A stretch of DNA of 64,000 nt from Lunularia cruciata (lineage: Eukaryota; Streptophyta; Marchantiopsida; Lunulariales; Lunulariaceae), in NCBI GenBank assembly GCA_948567375.1, contig OX419759.1, positions 34,015,493 through 34,079,492 of the forward strand, in the 5' to 3' direction. Every line of letters begins with the position of its first letter. Within the stretch, counting starts at the first letter, position 1. Positions 1-9,565 of this stretch are shown here, piece by piece. Below the pieces are notes generated by a model. It did no database searches. It was not told the DNA's origin and saw only the letters and a list, made by a program, of their open reading frames with translations. The position numbers and the translations under genes were made by a program.

Positions 1-248
1 CCTCCTCAAATGGTAGCATAGCATAAAGTATCTCTATGTTGAGCAATCATCAAGTTCTCAAAGGCCATCGGCATCACTCTTTGAAAGATCTCTACCCATT
101 GAGAACATGCGCTCATCCATACATCTAGGTCATCCAAGTCCAAAACTACAATAGCATCTTGACAAATGGCTACAGGTAAATCTAGATCTCGTCCATAGAG
201 TAGGAAGTTAGGAGAGAAGGATGCTAAGGAGGCTTGCCGGCTGAATTG
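1..248 (-). pseudogene. Integrase C-terminal part of the methyltransferase-gypsy element (continued from 3996)
   Basis: This frame reads QFSRQASLASFSPNFLLYGR and then runs to the left edge. The phrase is typical of the region after the integrase catalytic core in gypsy elements, where a line such as SFSPYFLLYGRDP follows the last helix. It continues the integrase that stops at 3996: there the frame ends with LPWLAMGY, and here it resumes with a Y and QFSRQAS. The two halves are separated by the insertion at 254-3990. The real end lies outside the window. Confidence 0.65.
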
Positions 249-253
249 ATAGC

Positions 254-3200
254 TGTGACAACCTGGCAAATATCACTTTTGCGGTAATTAGGTAAGTAAA
301 GTTTGTTCCCGCAAATATATTGGTCAGAATTGTCCAAATACAAAGTCAAATGTCACAATGTAGTTCTTCTTGAGTTCTTCTTTAATCTCTCAAGTAGAAA
401 CCATACCCAGAAGAGAGTAACAAGCACTAACTTGCAATCTTGTCACAAATTAACATTCCTTAATCACAACTCCATCAAATCTTTCCAAACAATCTTGATT
501 GTGATGATTCAAGCTCTCTAAAAAATGGCACTTCATTGCAAAATGACTTTGCCTCAGAATTGTGTTCTACCCTTCCACTGAAGGCACAACTTCCTTGATC
601 AAAATTGCTTCACATCAACTCTACACCGCACTCACAAATGCAAAATACTACCAACACTACAATTCCTCTCAGATCTGTCAAGGCATTGCTTGGATTGCAC
701 TTCACTCAAGATCAAACAAACAGAGTAAAGATCAAGGCTGTGGAATCCAACATCCAACAAGCACACTGACTTGCACTTCAAAATTCTCCCAACACTCACA
801 AACACAAGCACAAAATTGATACTCGAAATCAAGCTCAAGCGACAAGCACTGCTTCACACCACTTTGCTTTATCTATACTCATAAATTATGAGCACTAAAC
901 AACATAAGACTGCAAATGTTGCTCTTAAATAGTGAAGCAAATGAAAATTTTAACAATTATACCATTCTATAACAACTCTACAAACTTGCAGATCCAAAAT
1001 GACAATGCATCTCTTCATATTTGCCTCTTCAAATCTTAAAACTGTTACTACTCCAATCTGATGTCAACCTTCTCATTGGCTTTCAAACCCAATGATCGCT
1101 TGATAATTTCACCATCCTTGGGTCTATCTAATTCTACTCCTAACTCTTCTATTTCTATAATTTCTTCACTACAAACTACAATTGAGGTCTCTTGTAATTG
1201 TTCCAACTCTTTATCTCTTGATCCACTCTTCTCTAAGGTTTCAGAGAACAACTCCAAAGACACTTGTACTCCTACTTCTACAACATTGGGTCTTTGTACT
1301 TCTTGTACCTCACTACAAAGTTTAGCTAACTCCGTTCTAACAAGATCTAGTTTGAGACACACATTGTCTCCTACCTCTAACATCTTCCTATCTACACAAT
1401 CTTGTAGACGAATTAATAGATTATTCAACTCTTGTGTCCTTTGCCCTCCTCTTGCGCATCTTCTGCACTAACAACTTTAGCTCATGCAATCTTGCCTCTT
1501 TGAGTTTACATTCAACTTCCGTGCTCAGCATGGCCTTGATTTCATTGATGACTCCTTCTACCTCATCAGCTTCTCCTACAATTGCAAGCTTCTCCTTCTT
1601 CCTTTCTTCCTCCAATTCACTACAATACATTTGGATCTCGTCTTCAAATTTGGCCTTCAATGCTTCCTTCTCTCTCATATTCACAAAAATTTGCTCCTTT
1701 GCATCCCGCACCAATCCTAGCAACCGATCTTCTTTATTGCACTCCGCTAACTCTTGTTGCCAGGCTTGATCTTTCTCCGCTGCCTTCTTGATGAGACTCT
1801 CCAACTCTTGCTCCATCACCGCGGTAATTGCTTTTGAGTGAATTAACTCTACACACACATCTACAATTTCCCCTTTCAACATGGCAACCAATGCAGTCAT
1901 CTCCTTCACCTCCTCGTGACTCTTGACTAATCCCTCCCTTGTCACCTCAAAGTGCTTACTCCAAAGAACCTCCTCAACCTAAAGTTCTTTGACTTCTATC
2001 TCCACCCTCGTCAACTTACTTCGCAACAACAAGGTTTCCACACTCTAGGTCTTCACTACTGCCAATTCATCTAGTACCTCAAGATTGGCACTTACCATCT
2101 CCATCTTCTTCTGCTAAAGCAACATCAACAGTGGACAAACTACTTTAGACAAATAGTCCACTCCTTTGCACCTTGCGCCATTGGCTTGGCCTTCGGGTTC
2201 CGCCCACTCTACTTCTTGCACCTTGCTCCAAAGTCATGATTTTGCACCTTCAAAGTTTCTTCTTCTAAACTTTCTCCCCCTTCTAGAGTAACTTTATTGG
2301 GCCTCACTTCAGATGCAGTCATAACATTCTTACCCTTGGCAGTCTGGGGTTGTGCCACAACTTCCTCTCCCTTCTTCCTCTCACTTCCTTGTTCAAGCAT
2401 GGAAACTTTGGGACTTAGCTTTCCTACCTCAATCAGGCTATTGCATTTACTGAACCTTTGCTTTGCCTTCACTTTCACTGCTTGATTCTTCACTCTGTAG
2501 CAAGAACTCCTCTTCTTCTCCCGACATTCCTTTCTTTGATCCAGTTTCTCCTTCCGACTCTTCTTCTAATTCTGGCGCGGCTTCCTTTGTCTTCACTACC
2601 ACCGCCGTTGGGTTAAGCTTTGGAACTTCCTGAGGCTAGACTGTTGCAACACAACTCTCAAGCTTAGCTCTCTTTCTAGCCCTAGGAAGGTCAATTGCTA
2701 CTATTTTCTCTTTCCCACTCTCCTTGTAGTACTCATCCCCATCTTGCACTCTCTCCATATAATATCACTCATCTACATCTGCCTCCTTTTGCAAATCCGG
2801 ATGAAAGTGCAAGCGCATTTGATTTTGTTCTTCCAAAGTCAGCAAGTTCAACCTAAAATAAAAGTGCGCTGCAAAGGGCACAAAATAATATGGTGGCATA
2901 TCCATTCTCCATCCCAAGATCATTTGCCCCACTCTCTGATGCAAGCATTTTGCCCAATCTATTGCCTTCCCCGCAAACATTTAGTGAAAGAACACCGCCT
3001 GTTGCATAGTAACATAGGTGGTTTGCTCTAGCTTGAACATTGCCCTCATTGCACTCACTATTCCTCTCCGCTTGGGGTCTCTATAACTTTCCACCTTATA
3101 CCTATTCTTAGTGCAAGGTTGATTGAACAAATTCCTCACTTTGGCAGCCTCTTTTGAAGCATCACACTTCCGATAGAAGGTGGTACCTCCTACCTCTCCT

Positions 3201-3990
3201 GCTTCTCTTCCCAAAACTACTCTCCAATCCGCCTCTGTCCATCGAGCGGGATTCCCTCTCTTCCCCTTGTGCTTTGGTCCATCCTTGCAATTGCTTGCTA
3301 CAATTTCTACCCTGAAACCTGGAAAACTGAAGTTCCAATTCCAAGCCAAGAACGTGATACGAAGTCTCATCAAGACTTTGATCCGCACTATCACTTCTAA
3401 TCTACAAATTGCAAGCCCCCTTAATGCACTCTGCTTACTCACTGTCAGGGTCATCGTGTGCTTCCTCGCCTTCTTCTTGTGGAAGATCGTTCCCAAGATC
3501 CTAACCCACTCCTCTTCCTATGGATTTGCAATTTGCATTACTTTGACTCTAAATAGGAATCAGGTAGTGACTAGACATTGCTCTACTTCCTTGCACAACT
3601 TGTAATTTTATATTCCTTTTGCAATCAGTCATTATTTAGTTGCTCCTCCTCTCCAATCTCCAATTTGGTGAAATTGTTTCCTATCATTATCAAGAAGTTC
3701 TTGATCCCGAGGTCATTACTTTCTTCTTGCATACTTTCTTGATTGGGCCAACTCCGAAGAAGTTTGTTACAGGTTCTTTGGATCAAATCACACCGCCCGA
3801 TACAAAGTCTCTCCTTCTTCTTTGTCTTTGTGTTTCCTTTGATCTTGACCCAAGCTCGACTTTGGGTTTTACTCCAAAGCCCTACATTTTCTTATTTCTT
3901 CTTAGGTTAGCCCTCTTTAGGCTCTATCCACATACTTCTTCTTTAAATTTTCCTAAAACCATCCAAAACAAAAAAAATTTGGGTACCACA
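254..3990 (-). mobile_element. 3.7-kb insertion of unknown type with TG..CA ends and perfect 5-bp target duplication
   Basis: The insert begins TGTGACAACC at 254 and ends GGGTACCACA at 3990. It is flanked on both sides by atagc (249-253 and 3991-3995), a perfect 5-bp target duplication inside integrase code. The ends are short imperfect inverted repeats (TGTGACAACC against TGTGGTACCC). Such ends and duplication size are those of LTR-retrotransposon integration. However, I see no pair of direct LTRs, no primer-binding site and no pol. It contains one long minus-strand protein frame with a coiled coil. It could be a very long solo LTR carrying an ORF, a non-autonomous LTR element that lost one end, or an undescribed transposon type. 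Confidence 0.7.
1048..3538 (-). pseudogene. Long unidentified coiled-coil protein frame inside the 3.7-kb insertion
   Basis: A start codon at 3538-3536 opens a frame that stays in phase to about 2500, with in-frame stops near 3520, at 2981-2983, near 2765 and near 2640. A phase change lies near 2500, and further code runs to 1048 with another shift near 1425. The N-terminal 250 or so residues are rich in W, R and Y (ARWTEADWRVVLGREAGE; ILGWRMDMPPYYFVPFAAHF). A Lys/Glu-rich, low-complexity middle follows. The last 280 residues are heptad-like and highly charged (for example CSELEEERKKEKLA), so a coiled coil is likely. I do not recognise the family. It is not a visible RT, integrase, protease or transposase. 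A gag-like or plant-mobile-domain-like role is possible but unsupported. As it stands it is a pseudogene. Confidence 0.5.
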
Positions 3991-3995
3991 ATAGC

Positions 3996-4830
3996 CCATG
4001 GCCAACCAAGGTAATTGGAGATCCCAATCCCCCAAGTGGCCTCTATGCAAACCATACTTTTGCAATCCTCTCCCCACCATCTAAACCACTCTCTTTGTTA
4101 AGCCATCTGCCTTAGGGTGATCTTGGGATGTAGTTCAATGATCAATCAAAGCCTTGTCACACAAGACTTGAAACTCCTCCAAGAACTTTGTACCCTAATC
4201 ACTCAAAATCTTAGCCGGTGCACCAAAATGACTAAGAACTCAATCTAGAAACAAGTAAGTTGTCCATTCAATAGACTTGTTAGGAAGTGCCATAAACTCA
4301 ATCTACTTGGAGAAGTGATCCACCATCACCAAAACTTACCGATGATGTCTCACAATCAGCGGTAAAGGTCCAAAAAAGTCCAAACTCCAACGGTAACCCA
4401 ATTCCATGATAGGTAATGGGTGTAACTATGGCGTAGGAGCATTGAATGATGCTCTAACTTAGTCATAAACCACACATCTGGCAACAAATTTTTGTACCTT
4501 GATTTGCATACCGCACCACCAATAATGACTTTGGAGTAAGCTATATGTACGCTTGACTCCAAAATGTCCTAGCTCCTCATGAGCATGACGGACCAACTAT
4601 GGTCTCTGAGATGGAAGTGGTACTACTGGCACTCTACTATCCTCCCACACACGCAAAAGGTGTCTGCACTCCAATCTGAATTGTCTGGCTTGCTAAAGGA
4701 CACGATCTCTCTCCTTGGCCCCAATTGTGCCACCTACAACACCAATGCAAAGATAGTCCATCACTAAGACATCATCATGAATGTCTTGCTGAACTATACC
4801 AATATCTTCACTCTTTGGATCTATGACCTC
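3996..4830 (-). pseudogene. Integrase core of the methyltransferase-gypsy element
   Basis: Minus-strand reading gives GYRWSLDFFGPLP, VLVMVDHFSK, VLSHFGAPAKILSD, GTKFLEEFQVLCDKALIDH and SQDHPKADGLTKRVV. These match the rve integrase core of gypsy elements. The first Asp (SLDFFG) and second Asp (LSD) of the DDE triad are present. The third acidic position reads K (GLTKRVV where GLAERVV is usual). Stops replace what are probably Arg and Gln codons. Upstream, around 4360-4560, lies the degraded zinc-binding part. The frame ends at LPWLAMGY, where the 3.7-kb element inserted, and resumes at 248. Confidence 0.7.
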
Positions 4831-4959
4831 AATAACTCCTATTTTATGCGTTGAGAGAGATACCACCAAAGCCTCAAAAAATATACAAAGAAAGGTGGAT
4901 GCATGCCAACCTAGCACCATCTCCTCATCTGTCTCACCATGCCAACATGCTCCGGTTTG

Positions 4960-5290
4960 ATCCTATTGGTTGGGACATGGGTTTCTGCTCAACCCATCTG
5001 CATCACGGTTCATCACTCCAGGTCTGTGAACAACCGTGAAATCATACTCCTATAAAATCAAAGCCCATTGTGCAAGCTTCCTTGAAAGCTTGTTGGACCT
5101 TCAGCGGCTGATGATTAGTGATGAGAGTGAAGGGGTTACCAGATAGGTAACAATTGGAAATGTGCTATTGCCCAAATTGCTGCCAAGCACTCTCCCTCAT
5201 ATGAACTATACTTTGCCTCCGCTGAATTGTTGGAGCAACTAGCATAGGCCACCACAAACTCCTTCCCCTCATCATCATGTTGGGTGAGCA
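4960..5290 (-). pseudogene. RNase H domain of the methyltransferase-gypsy element
   Basis: The minus strand reads SAEAKYSSYEGECLAAIWAI, followed shortly by a degraded version of the usual PFTLITDHQPLKWL stretch. This is the gypsy-type RNase H, whose catalytic Glu lies in the YEGECLA segment (YEREALA in other groups). It sits between the RT palm/thumb and the integrase, as expected. Frames change within the segment, so boundaries are approximate. It is non-functional. Confidence 0.6.
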
Positions 5291-5479
5291 CCACTCCAAG
5301 CCTCAATATAGTCCAATCAATATGAACCTAAAATGGTCATCCTCTGATTTGTCTCCTCAAAATAAGAGCATATGTCAACCTCTCCTTGAGCTCTACAAAA
5401 GCTCTCTCCTACTCATCTTCCCAACACCACTCCTGTGTAAGCTTGGTCAGCTTCATCAAAGCCTTGGCAATGGCACTAA

Positions 5480-7040
5480 ATCCTCTAACATAGTGGTGAT
5501 AGAACTTTGCCAACCCAAGAAATGCTTGCACTCTGCTCACATCCGTAGGCCGAGGAATACGTGCAATAGCCTCCACCTTGGTCTACTAAACACCAAGTCC
5601 TCCAAGGTAAATAGTGTGACCCAAATACTCAACCTACTTGTGGAAGAACCTATAGTTCCTAGGATATAATTTGAGTCCATGAGATCTCAACCTCTCAAAC
5701 ACCTCCAACAACTATCTCTCATGCTCCTCCATAGTAGTGTTATAGACCAAAATATCATCAATATAGCATTGAGAAAAATCCAATCCAGCTAGGATCCTAT
5801 CCATGACCTGTGAGCTGGTCTGTCTCTCACTCAGGATGAACCTCTGATGGCTATTATGGTAGCGCACCATGGACTAAGAAGGCAAGGAACCCCAACTCCA
5901 TCATACTCCTCCAAGGCTAACACTCCAAGACTCAAGACATTGCTCACTAGAGAACTCAATGAGAGAGAGATAGTTGCAAATGAAAGGATGTTGAGTACCT
6001 CCTCACCCCTTGTTTATATACTTGTGAAATAGTTACGTACCAAAGTTACTAATTACCGTAGTAACTCAAGTTACTAGACTAAAAGTCAAGTAAAGTCAAA
6101 AAGTAGAAAGGAATAGCCATTCACATGGGCATATTCCCCTAAGCATGTGGTCTTATCTTGACCCAACCACTAAGTCAAGGATTCCTTCACATGGGCTATC
6201 CTTGGAATAAAGAAGAATCCAAAACAAAAAGGTTTGCGGGCCCAAGAGTTCTCAACTCTTTCCTCAAAGCCAAACACCTAGGAATAATGCCAAGTCAACA
6301 CACTAAAATCCAAAATAGTGGTGCTCATCTTTTCTACTTCCTCTAAAGTAAGGTCCACTCTATCTTAGCTATGACTAACTTTAGCTAACCATGACTAATA
6401 TAGAACCATCCTTTATCTCTATAAATAATATCTCTTAAGTACTTGTAATACCAAGCTAAATATCACAATACCACACACATGCACAAATGGGTGTTACAGA
6501 CCCTCTAGAACTCAGGAAGAGTGTTCTTTAACCCAAACGGTAAGAATCTCCATTGATATAATACATCCTTGCCATGAGGATCAATAGCCCAAAATGTTAT
6601 CTTGGACTTATCCTCCTCCCTGATCGACAACTGATGATATCCTGCTTGAAGAGCCAAAGTACTAAAGACCTTTGCATACCCAATTGTATCAAAAATCTCC
6701 TCCGGTGTAGGCATAGCATACCAATCAGCCCTAGTCTGTCGGTTGATAGGACGTTAATCTCCACACATCTGCCTATCTATGTAGTTTCCATGCACATCTT
6801 TCTTGGCTAGCATCACTATTGCTGATGCATACTCTCCATATGAAATCTCCACACAAACCAGCCTCAAAAAGGTCACTACTCCGGCTTTGAATCAATGTTC
6901 TCTCCATATCACTATATCAATAAGGACGTCAGAAAACCAATGTATCGCTAGTCAACTCAATCTATATACCATCTCCCTTTGGAGTACCAAAATCCTTCAT
7001 ACTAAAGGCAAAACAACTCGTGTGGCTCCTTAAGAACCTC
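5480..7040 (-). pseudogene. Reverse transcriptase of the methyltransferase-gypsy element, split by a solo LTR
   Basis: The first part (about 7040 to 6503) reads MCGD, RPINRQTRADWYAMPTPEE, FSTLALQAGYHQL, WAIDPHGKDVLYQW and FLPFGLKNTLPEF. The second part (5804 to 5480) resumes with VMDR and then CYIDDILVYN. Together they cover RT motifs from the fingers to the YIDD active site. The catalytic Asp pair is intact, but the motif A Asp is Ala (STLALQ where STLDLR is usual). The 690-bp LTR at 5809-6498 sits between PEF and VMDR and is flanked by a gacc duplication. Two sections downstream of the YIDD box follow the usual connection (EVFERLRSHGLKLYP). Broken and non-functional. Confidence 0.75.
5809..6498 (-). 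repeat. Solo LTR (family B, 690 bp) inserted in the RT
   Basis: The repeat starts TGTGAGC at 5809 and ends GTTACA at 6498, with a gacc target duplication at 5805-5808 and 6499-6502. Read on the minus strand it starts TGTAACACCC and ends GCTCACA, with a TATA-like tatataaaca box on the minus strand near 6010-6020. That supports minus orientation. There is no internal region or second LTR, so it is a solo LTR left by recombination. A close relative lies at 23482-24167. Confidence 0.8.
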
Positions 7041-7177
7041 CAAACCCTCCATCTTTCCTCTCTAGTAAGCTTGGGTCCAAGATTTGGCTCCCAAGTATCC
7101 TTTGTAATTATAGTAGGAATGGAAGACGTACTGACTTGCTGCTACATTGGGCCCTTGGGAGCATTAGTGTCATGCCC

Positions 7178-8758
7178 TCAACCACTAGAGGTTCCAACCT
7201 TTGTGTGAAAAACTCCCTCCACTCTTGCTACAAGCTCCACATGTCCTCTAGTTGCATCCCAAGTGGACCAAGGGTGTAATCCAAGTAGCCCGCGCTCACC
7301 TAGATGGACTCCAATTAGATGGACTCCAATTAGATGACTCTCCCAAGTAGCTACTAGTTGTGTCCCAAGAATGCTATATCCACTTGGTCCATCGCCCCTA
7401 ATATGTGCTTGAATCGTCTCAATATGCACATGGCTCACAAGTGACCGAGTGGTGATGCCTATCAAGCGCATCCTATGCTGCTCTGCCAAGCCACGGCTCA
7501 TAATCCAGGTCAAGCAGTTCAGGTCCATAGCTTGACCTAACACCTTACGCTTGGATGCCTCTGACACTACTAGAACAGCGGTAATACCGGTGCAAAAATC
7601 CATCACCTGCTCTCTCTCATCAGCATTGAGCTCCACCAATTGTTGTGAAGTGAGTCCCAAACATTTGGGACTCACTTGAAAAGCATGAGAGCCTGAGAAA
7701 CTCATGAGTGTGAGAAATGCGGCTCTAGGCTATCCAACTAGGTTCACCACTACCATAGGTGACCTATCACCCACTACCATTATCTGAGACTGACACCCAA
7801 CATCCAAAATATCATCAACAAGGATGTGGTCAAGTTGTTGAATCCCATCATAAGCACGTTGTAGAACCTCTCTGAGTAAGAGGTTCATCTACCAAAGACA
7901 AAGACAATGAGCCCGTGATCCCACTCTGGCTGCATCTAAAAATACAATAGGTCCCATCCAAGAATAGACCTAATGTGTACTCACCACCACTCTGGTGCAA
8001 GAATCACCTATCAAAGGAACATTCTCCAAAAGGTAAGCTGCAGAAATAGACTGATGAACTTGGAGATGTCATAATATCCATAACATCTCCCAAAACACAC
8101 CAGAACAAGGATCCTGAAGACCCAAACCGCGGCCTGCATGTCTATGTCCCTGACATGGCCATCCAAAAATCACCAAGTGAATAGGCCCATGTTTCTCCAG
8201 ATCATGCGCTCCCAGTAAGGAAATGTTTGCTAGTAGGGCCTTTTGGTAACCTCTGCCTGTTGATATTGGTAATAACTCCGAATACCAATAGGCCAAGTGT
8301 GCCACATGATGTAGAGAGACTTGCCTAGCAGTCTCATCTCTCTCTACATACAATTACCTGTGTACTCGTATACTCGCCTATAATACCACAACTAGTACGG
8401 TGCTAATCCCACCAAACAACTCCAATAGACATATCTCCTCTACTAGATACTGCCAAGCAATGAGTGTGGTATCCAGAGGTGTCAAAGTAATTGACTCTGG
8501 AGGCTCATCTTCACACTCATCTACCGATGGTACAAAGGCTCCACTCCAAGCCTGTTGCACCGACTGATCTGCATGGTGTTGCAATGCCTCCTCTAAACTC
8601 CACAACGGAACATCCAAAGTGGATAGAACAATCCTACTCGTACTCCAAACCTGAGTGATCTCCTCTGGTACTAGAGTATCCTCTACATGGGCGTTCCTCT
8701 CTAACAAGTCACCATGCTAAGTAATTGCACCATTGAAAGCTAAAATTGATGTTGCCAT
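7178..8758 (-). pseudogene. C5-cytosine DNA methyltransferase-like domain embedded in the gypsy element
   Basis: One minus-strand frame from an ATG at 8758 runs to 7178 with several in-frame stops but no obvious frameshift. Motif I reads ELFGGISTVL (about 8381-8425; FxGxG-type SAM-binding loop). YVERDETARQV follows (motif II-like). Motif IV reads GPIHLVIFGWPCQG, with the catalytic PCQ at 8150-8158. Then come SGVFWEM, motif VI YLLENVP (ENV at 8018-8026) and a motif VIII-like AARVGSRAH (about 7905-7925). The C-terminal part reads LNADEREQVMDF, TGITAV and VLGQAMDLNCLTWI (about 7500-7630), equivalent to motifs IX-X. This order is that of a C5-cytosine methyltransferase, which transfers methyl groups from SAM to cytosine in DNA. 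The domain lies upstream of RT in the same orientation, so it was part of the retroelement. A host gene is excluded by context. The stops make this copy inactive. Confidence 0.78.
7303..7335. repeat. Short 15-bp tandem duplication
   Basis: The unit gactccaattagatg occurs twice head to tail, followed by a partial copy. On the minus strand it duplicates HLIGV in the decayed frame (LIGVHLIGVHLG). It is a replication-slippage scar with no functional claim. Confidence 0.7.
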
Positions 8759-8880
8759 GGTCTCGGACTATAGTGAGCCAACACTACCACTACTGAAGCA
8801 TACTGGTAGGCAACATACTCGTCCCTCACCAGATTGCCAACTTGGTCTACAGGAGGTTGTCTCCTCCCAATAGTCAATAC
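8759..8880 (-). pseudogene. Possible gag-side remnant upstream of the methyltransferase-like domain
   Basis: In a different frame from the methyltransferase, the minus strand reads IGRRQPPVDQVGNLV and DEYVAYQYASVVVVLAHYSP. It is open for about 40 codons, with no stop after the first few residues. It may be the end of a gag or an N-terminal extension joined by a frameshift. The segment stops at the repeat beginning at 8891. I do not recognise a family. Confidence 0.3.
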
Positions 8881-8890
8881 TGCCAACTAG

Positions 8891-9565
8891 GGGAGCAATT
8901 GTGGCACTTTAGAGTCTATGTATGACTTATGTGTAAGTTGTACTTTATATTGTATGATGTTGACAACGGAGTATGTTATGTAGCAATGTATATATGCACA
9001 ATAGTTGTCACGCCATTTGTAATGTTGCATCTAGATGCTTGGACATTGGAGTTCCAGTGATAGTAGTTAGAGTTGTTTCACCAGTTTCTCAAAGACTACT
9101 TTCCAACGGTCAGATTTTGTGTTTGGAGTACTGACTTCACGATAGGGCCCACCGTCACTTTGTACCATTTTCACTGTCGAGTGTGCCGTCAGTGGGACCG
9201 TTAGAGTTCAGACCTAGCTCAAGTCCAAGGAGTATACTTTAAAGGTGCAGCTCTAGAGAGCTCACTTCTCTAATGTTGAGCCTTTGAGTTCCTAGCTATG
9301 GTGGATAGAGGCCGGCAAGCATCACTTGGATTCTCTTAGCTAGAGTGGGTGTGGCTTGACTATAATCAATGCACAATTGTTGGCAGTTTATAGAGTGACA
9401 GATCAAGTATTGATCTGAGTTGAGTTGAGTTGAGTTGAGAGTGGTACACAATCTGATTATTGTGGCACTTTAGAGTCTATGTATGACTTATGTGTGAGTT
9501 GTGCTTCTATAGTGTATGATGTTGACAGCAATGTATATTGTGTAGTGATGTATATACGGAAGATA
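8891..9565 (+). repeat. LTR-like direct repeat: one full unit plus a truncated second copy
   Basis: A stretch beginning tgtggcactttagagtc occurs at 8891 and again at 9465. The two copies stay similar for about 100 bp (both contain tatgacttatgtgt and tgtatgatgttgac). The unit between them is about 574 bp. TG start and spacing fit an LTR followed by a truncated copy of the same LTR. No primer-binding site, polypurine tract or target duplication was confirmed. It separates the methyltransferase-gypsy remnant from the non-LTR RT. Confidence 0.45.
9415..9442. repeat. GAGTT pentanucleotide microsatellite
   Basis: About five tandem copies of a gagtt unit lie inside the LTR-like repeat unit. It is a simple sequence repeat and likely polymorphic. 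Confidence 0.85.

Larger units (their letters stand above)
1..8880 (-). mobile_element. Decayed Ty3/gypsy retrotransposon carrying a DNA methyltransferase-like domain, incomplete at left edge
   Basis: Minus-strand protein remains lie in the order methyltransferase-like region (7178-8758), reverse transcriptase (7040 to 5480), RNase H (about 5290 to 4960) and integrase (about 4830 to 3996, resuming at 248 to 1). RT before RNase H before integrase is the Ty3/gypsy order. The element is interrupted by a solo LTR (5809-6498) and by a 3.7-kb insert (254-3990). Removing both restores continuous RT and integrase similarity. No LTR of the element itself was recognised: the 3' end lies left of the window and the 5' end near 8.9 kb is obscured by other repeats. 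All domains are broken by stops, so the copy is dead. Gypsy elements with captured cytosine methyltransferases have been described in other eukaryotes; assignment to that group is inference from motifs. Confidence 0.75.

Noticed and set aside
254-3990. Ordinary LTR retrotransposon with two LTRs
   Set aside because: The first and last several hundred bases of the insert are not similar to one another, and no pol or primer-binding site is visible.
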